A stretch of 42,290 bases of DNA from Roseburia_C sp900315735 (lineage in GTDB: Bacteria; Bacillota; Clostridia; Lachnospirales; Lachnospiraceae), in NCBI GenBank assembly GCA_052118425.1, contig JBQKHF010000028.1; one strand, written 5' to 3'. Position 1 is the stretch's first letter; every line of letters starts with the position of its first letter. Shown one piece after another: positions 40,670-42,290 of this stretch. A program made the position numbers and the translations under genes. Below the pieces are notes generated by a model, which had not been told where the DNA came from, did no database searches, and saw only the letters and a list, made by a program, of their open reading frames with translations.

Positions 40670-41614
40670 TTACTTAATAATATTTTTTATCTTTGAGCCT
40701 CCAAACACCTGGGACATCGGCATAACAGCAAGCATCTCATCCATCTTACGAACTTCATCATCTGTTAATGCAATCTCAGATGCTTTCATATTTTCTTCCA
40801 GTCTGCTTACCTTTCTCGTTCCCGGAATCGGTACAATATAAGGCTTCTTCGCGCTCATCCATGCAAGAGAAATCTGGGCTGGAGTTGCATTCTTTTCTTC
40901 TGCAAGATTTCTTATCCAAAGTATGAACTTTTCATTTTCCTTTAAGCCCTCTTCTGAGAACTGAGGCATTGCACTCCGGTAATCTCCCGGTTTTTCAAAT
41001 TCTGCATGAGAATTATACTGTGTGGTCAAAAGACCATTGGCTAATGGCGAAAATGCAACGAATCCGATTTCTAACTCTTCCAGAACCGGGAATAACTTTT
41101 CATAATCTCTATACATCATTGAATATCTGTTCTGAATTGCAGTGATCGGACATACCTTATGCGCACGGCGGATAGTCTCTTCATCTGCTTCCGAAAGTCC
41201 CCAGTGTGTAATCTTTCCCTGCTCAATTAATTCTTTCATCGCACCTGCGGTCTCTTCAATCGGCACAGTCGGATCGATACGATGAATATAATATAAATCC
41301 AGATGGTCGGTCTTAAGACGCTGCAGGGAACCATCGATAGATGCCTTTATTGTCTCCGGTCTTCCGTCCGGAATTAATGGTTTATTTACCGTTGTGGCTG
41401 TTTCATCAAAACGTATCCCACATTTTGATGCCAGTACAATTTTATTTCTATATGGTTTTAGTACCTCTCCTAACAGTTTTTCATTATGATGCGGGTCATC
41501 TGCTGTTCCATATATTTCTGCTGTATCAAAAAATGTACAACCACATTCTAATGCCTTTTCCACCAGTTCTTCTGCCTGTTTCTGTGTGGAAACCGTTCCG
41601 TATGCATGGCTCAT
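40670..41614 (-). pseudogene. Aldo/keto reductase lacking its N-terminus
   Basis: 314 codons remain of a protein normally about 330-335 long. The first residues present, MSHAYGTVSTQKQAEELVEKALE, correspond to family sequence that normally follows a GLGCMG motif, so the first strand and NADPH-site start (about 22 residues) are missing. Catalytic Asp-Tyr-Lys-His are kept: FFDTAEIYG, LASKCG and YYIHRID, with the NADPH-binding VPIPGTRKVSRLEEN near the end. The Met at 41614 is an internal one, with no ribosome site. The sequence in front belongs to a flavodoxin on the other strand. Activity is doubtful. Confidence 0.8.
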
Positions 41615-41862
41615 ATGATACTATAATTCTTGGATTCCCAATTTGGTTCTTCAAAGAGCCAAATGTTATTCTTACATTTTTATCACAATATGATTTTAGC
41701 GGAAAAACAATGTCATTTTTCATAACATCTCATAAAGCAGGCACAGAAAAAAGTGAGGCAGAGTTGAAAAAAATATGTCCTAATGCACATTGGAAGACAG
41801 GACTATCAGCAAATGACAAAACACCTGAAGAATTGAAGTCATGGGCAACAAATATTGAATAA
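41614..41862 (+). pseudogene. C-terminal fragment of a flavodoxin
   Basis: The frame reads YDTIILGFPIWFFKEPNVILTFLSQYDFSGKTMSFFITS and ends ELKSWATNIE with TAA at 41860. This is the second half of a flavodoxin (YDTIILGFPIW is the second FMN-contact region). The N-terminal FMN loop is missing; upstream is the antisense of the aldo/keto reductase. It is different from the intact flavodoxin-like protein at 39198-39704. No start codon or ribosome site belongs to it. Confidence 0.8.
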
Positions 41863-41869
41863 TTACAGC

Positions 41870-41914
41870 AAAAGAATGCCGTATCTGTTTCATTACACAG
41901 AATGGCATTCTTTT
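41870..41914. terminator. Terminator after the flavodoxin fragment
   Basis: AAAAGAATGCC and GGCATTCTTTT form an 11-bp stem with an inner CTGT/ACAG pair in the loop; ACAG and CTGT extend the base. It has T and A runs on both sides and so may act in both directions. Confidence 0.85.
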
Positions 41915-41934
41915 CTGTAGCATTTAATTCCAGT

Positions 41935-42190
41935 TTACCGAATGACCTTTTCAAACCGAAACATTCCGTCTGAAAACTGCTCATCCAGTTCTTCGACACA
42001 CATTTCCGGATCATTTGGATTCAGGTGGTATTTGTTAAAAAACTCCACAATGTGGAAGCCGCAACGATTAACATAAAAATGAATATTGCGCTGCTCAAAA
42101 TATGGTGTAACAGTTTCCCACACTTTCACTTCCGGGTGTAGTTTTTCGACAGCGCACCAAGCGGCATATCCGATGCCTTTGTACTGGTCA
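41935..42190 (-). pseudogene. C-terminal fragment of a GNAT family acetyltransferase
   Basis: On the minus strand the frame reads YKGIGYAAWCAVEKLHPEVKVWETVTPYFEQRNIHFYVNRCGFHIVEFFN and ends FRFEKVIR. KGIGYAAW is the acetyl-CoA loop region (usual Q/R-x-x-G-x-G/A), here incomplete. The second half of the fold with the YVNRCGFHIVEF strand is whole. The N-terminal half is replaced by the end of an IS3-type element at about 42190-42200. It cannot be functional as it stands. Confidence 0.75.
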
Positions 42191-42222
42191 AGCTTTTTTG
42201 TAACACTTTGTTCGATAAATAT

Positions 42223-42290
42223 CTAACTGTAACGAGCCTCCATAGGTGTTAAATAATTATTGTATGAATGAGGTCGAACATAATTGTACC
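42223..42290 (-). mobile_element. 3' end of an IS3-family transposase (partial, runs off right edge)
   Basis: The last codons on the minus strand read YNYVRPHSYNNYLTPMEARYS and stop at 42223. This is the typical C-terminus of the IS3/IS150 group integrase-core transposase (OrfB). The rest of the element is beyond the window. The IS end is probably near 42190, where the acetyltransferase sequence resumes; an exact terminal inverted repeat cannot be set without the other end. Confidence 0.75.

Noticed and set aside
41341..41862. 173-codon plus-strand frame as one gene
   Set aside because: Its first 90 codons are antisense to the aldo/keto reductase; only the part after 41614 is flavodoxin-like.

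Overview
The window reads as chromosome from a spore-forming Firmicute of the Lachnospiraceae/Clostridia type. It encodes SpoIIR, a GerA-type spore germinant receptor operon, PfkA, a PHP-containing DnaE, NiaR, QueT and a cellobiose phosphorylase. Upstream sequences are AT-rich and ribosome binding sites are strong GGAGG-type. No rRNA, tRNA or CRISPR array was seen. Species cannot be fixed from the sequence.

Layout. Left edge (1-1000): the 5' end of a class IIC group II intron sits directly behind the queT terminator, followed by queT with a preQ1-type riboswitch and a long inverted repeat. 1.1-8.4 kb: a cello-oligosaccharide locus with two MalFG-like permeases, a lipoprotein binding protein and a LacI regulator on the minus strand. 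A divergent GH94 cellobiose phosphorylase follows, and four LacI-like operator half-palindromes lie between them. 8.5-12.5 kb: asnS, a trigger-factor-like lipoprotein foldase, a small membrane protein and a DUF1934 protein. 12.5-17.5 kb: spoIIR and a gerA-gerB-gerC germinant receptor operon. 17.7-28.4 kb: a GntR regulator, ispE, a protein with a sigma-D-like promoter, a small alarmone synthetase, a PTS-IIC-like transporter with NiaR and its probable operator, an SpoU methyltransferase, pfkA and dnaE. 28.8-32.6 kb: a patatin-like hydrolase and a large secreted surface protein.

32.7-35.4 kb is a graveyard of truncated genes. It holds a LytTR-type response regulator without its DNA-binding domain, an internal piece of a SpaA/Cna-B adhesin, the first about 30 codons of a ParM-like gene, a DUF5348 protein, a 175-bp element with 13-bp terminal inverted repeats, and the N-terminus of an AAA ATPase with three repeats at exact 33-bp spacing. 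These look like remains of an integrated conjugative or plasmid-like element. 35.4-40.6 kb: a radical SAM enzyme, a lipoprotein, and a TetR-controlled run of a KTR zinc-ribbon protein, a flavodoxin, a membrane protein and a nitroreductase. The right edge (40.7-42.3 kb) is again broken: an aldo/keto reductase and a flavodoxin, both without N-termini, are joined head to head, and a GNAT fragment is cut by the end of an IS3-family transposase.

The strongest leads are the NiaR-linked PTS-IIC-like transporter, the dispersed palindromic intergenic repeat (four sites), the three TTGGGYAAAA hairpins, the 33-bp repeats, the group II intron behind the queT terminator, and the clean truncation junctions. 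I saw no single system that is clearly undescribed.
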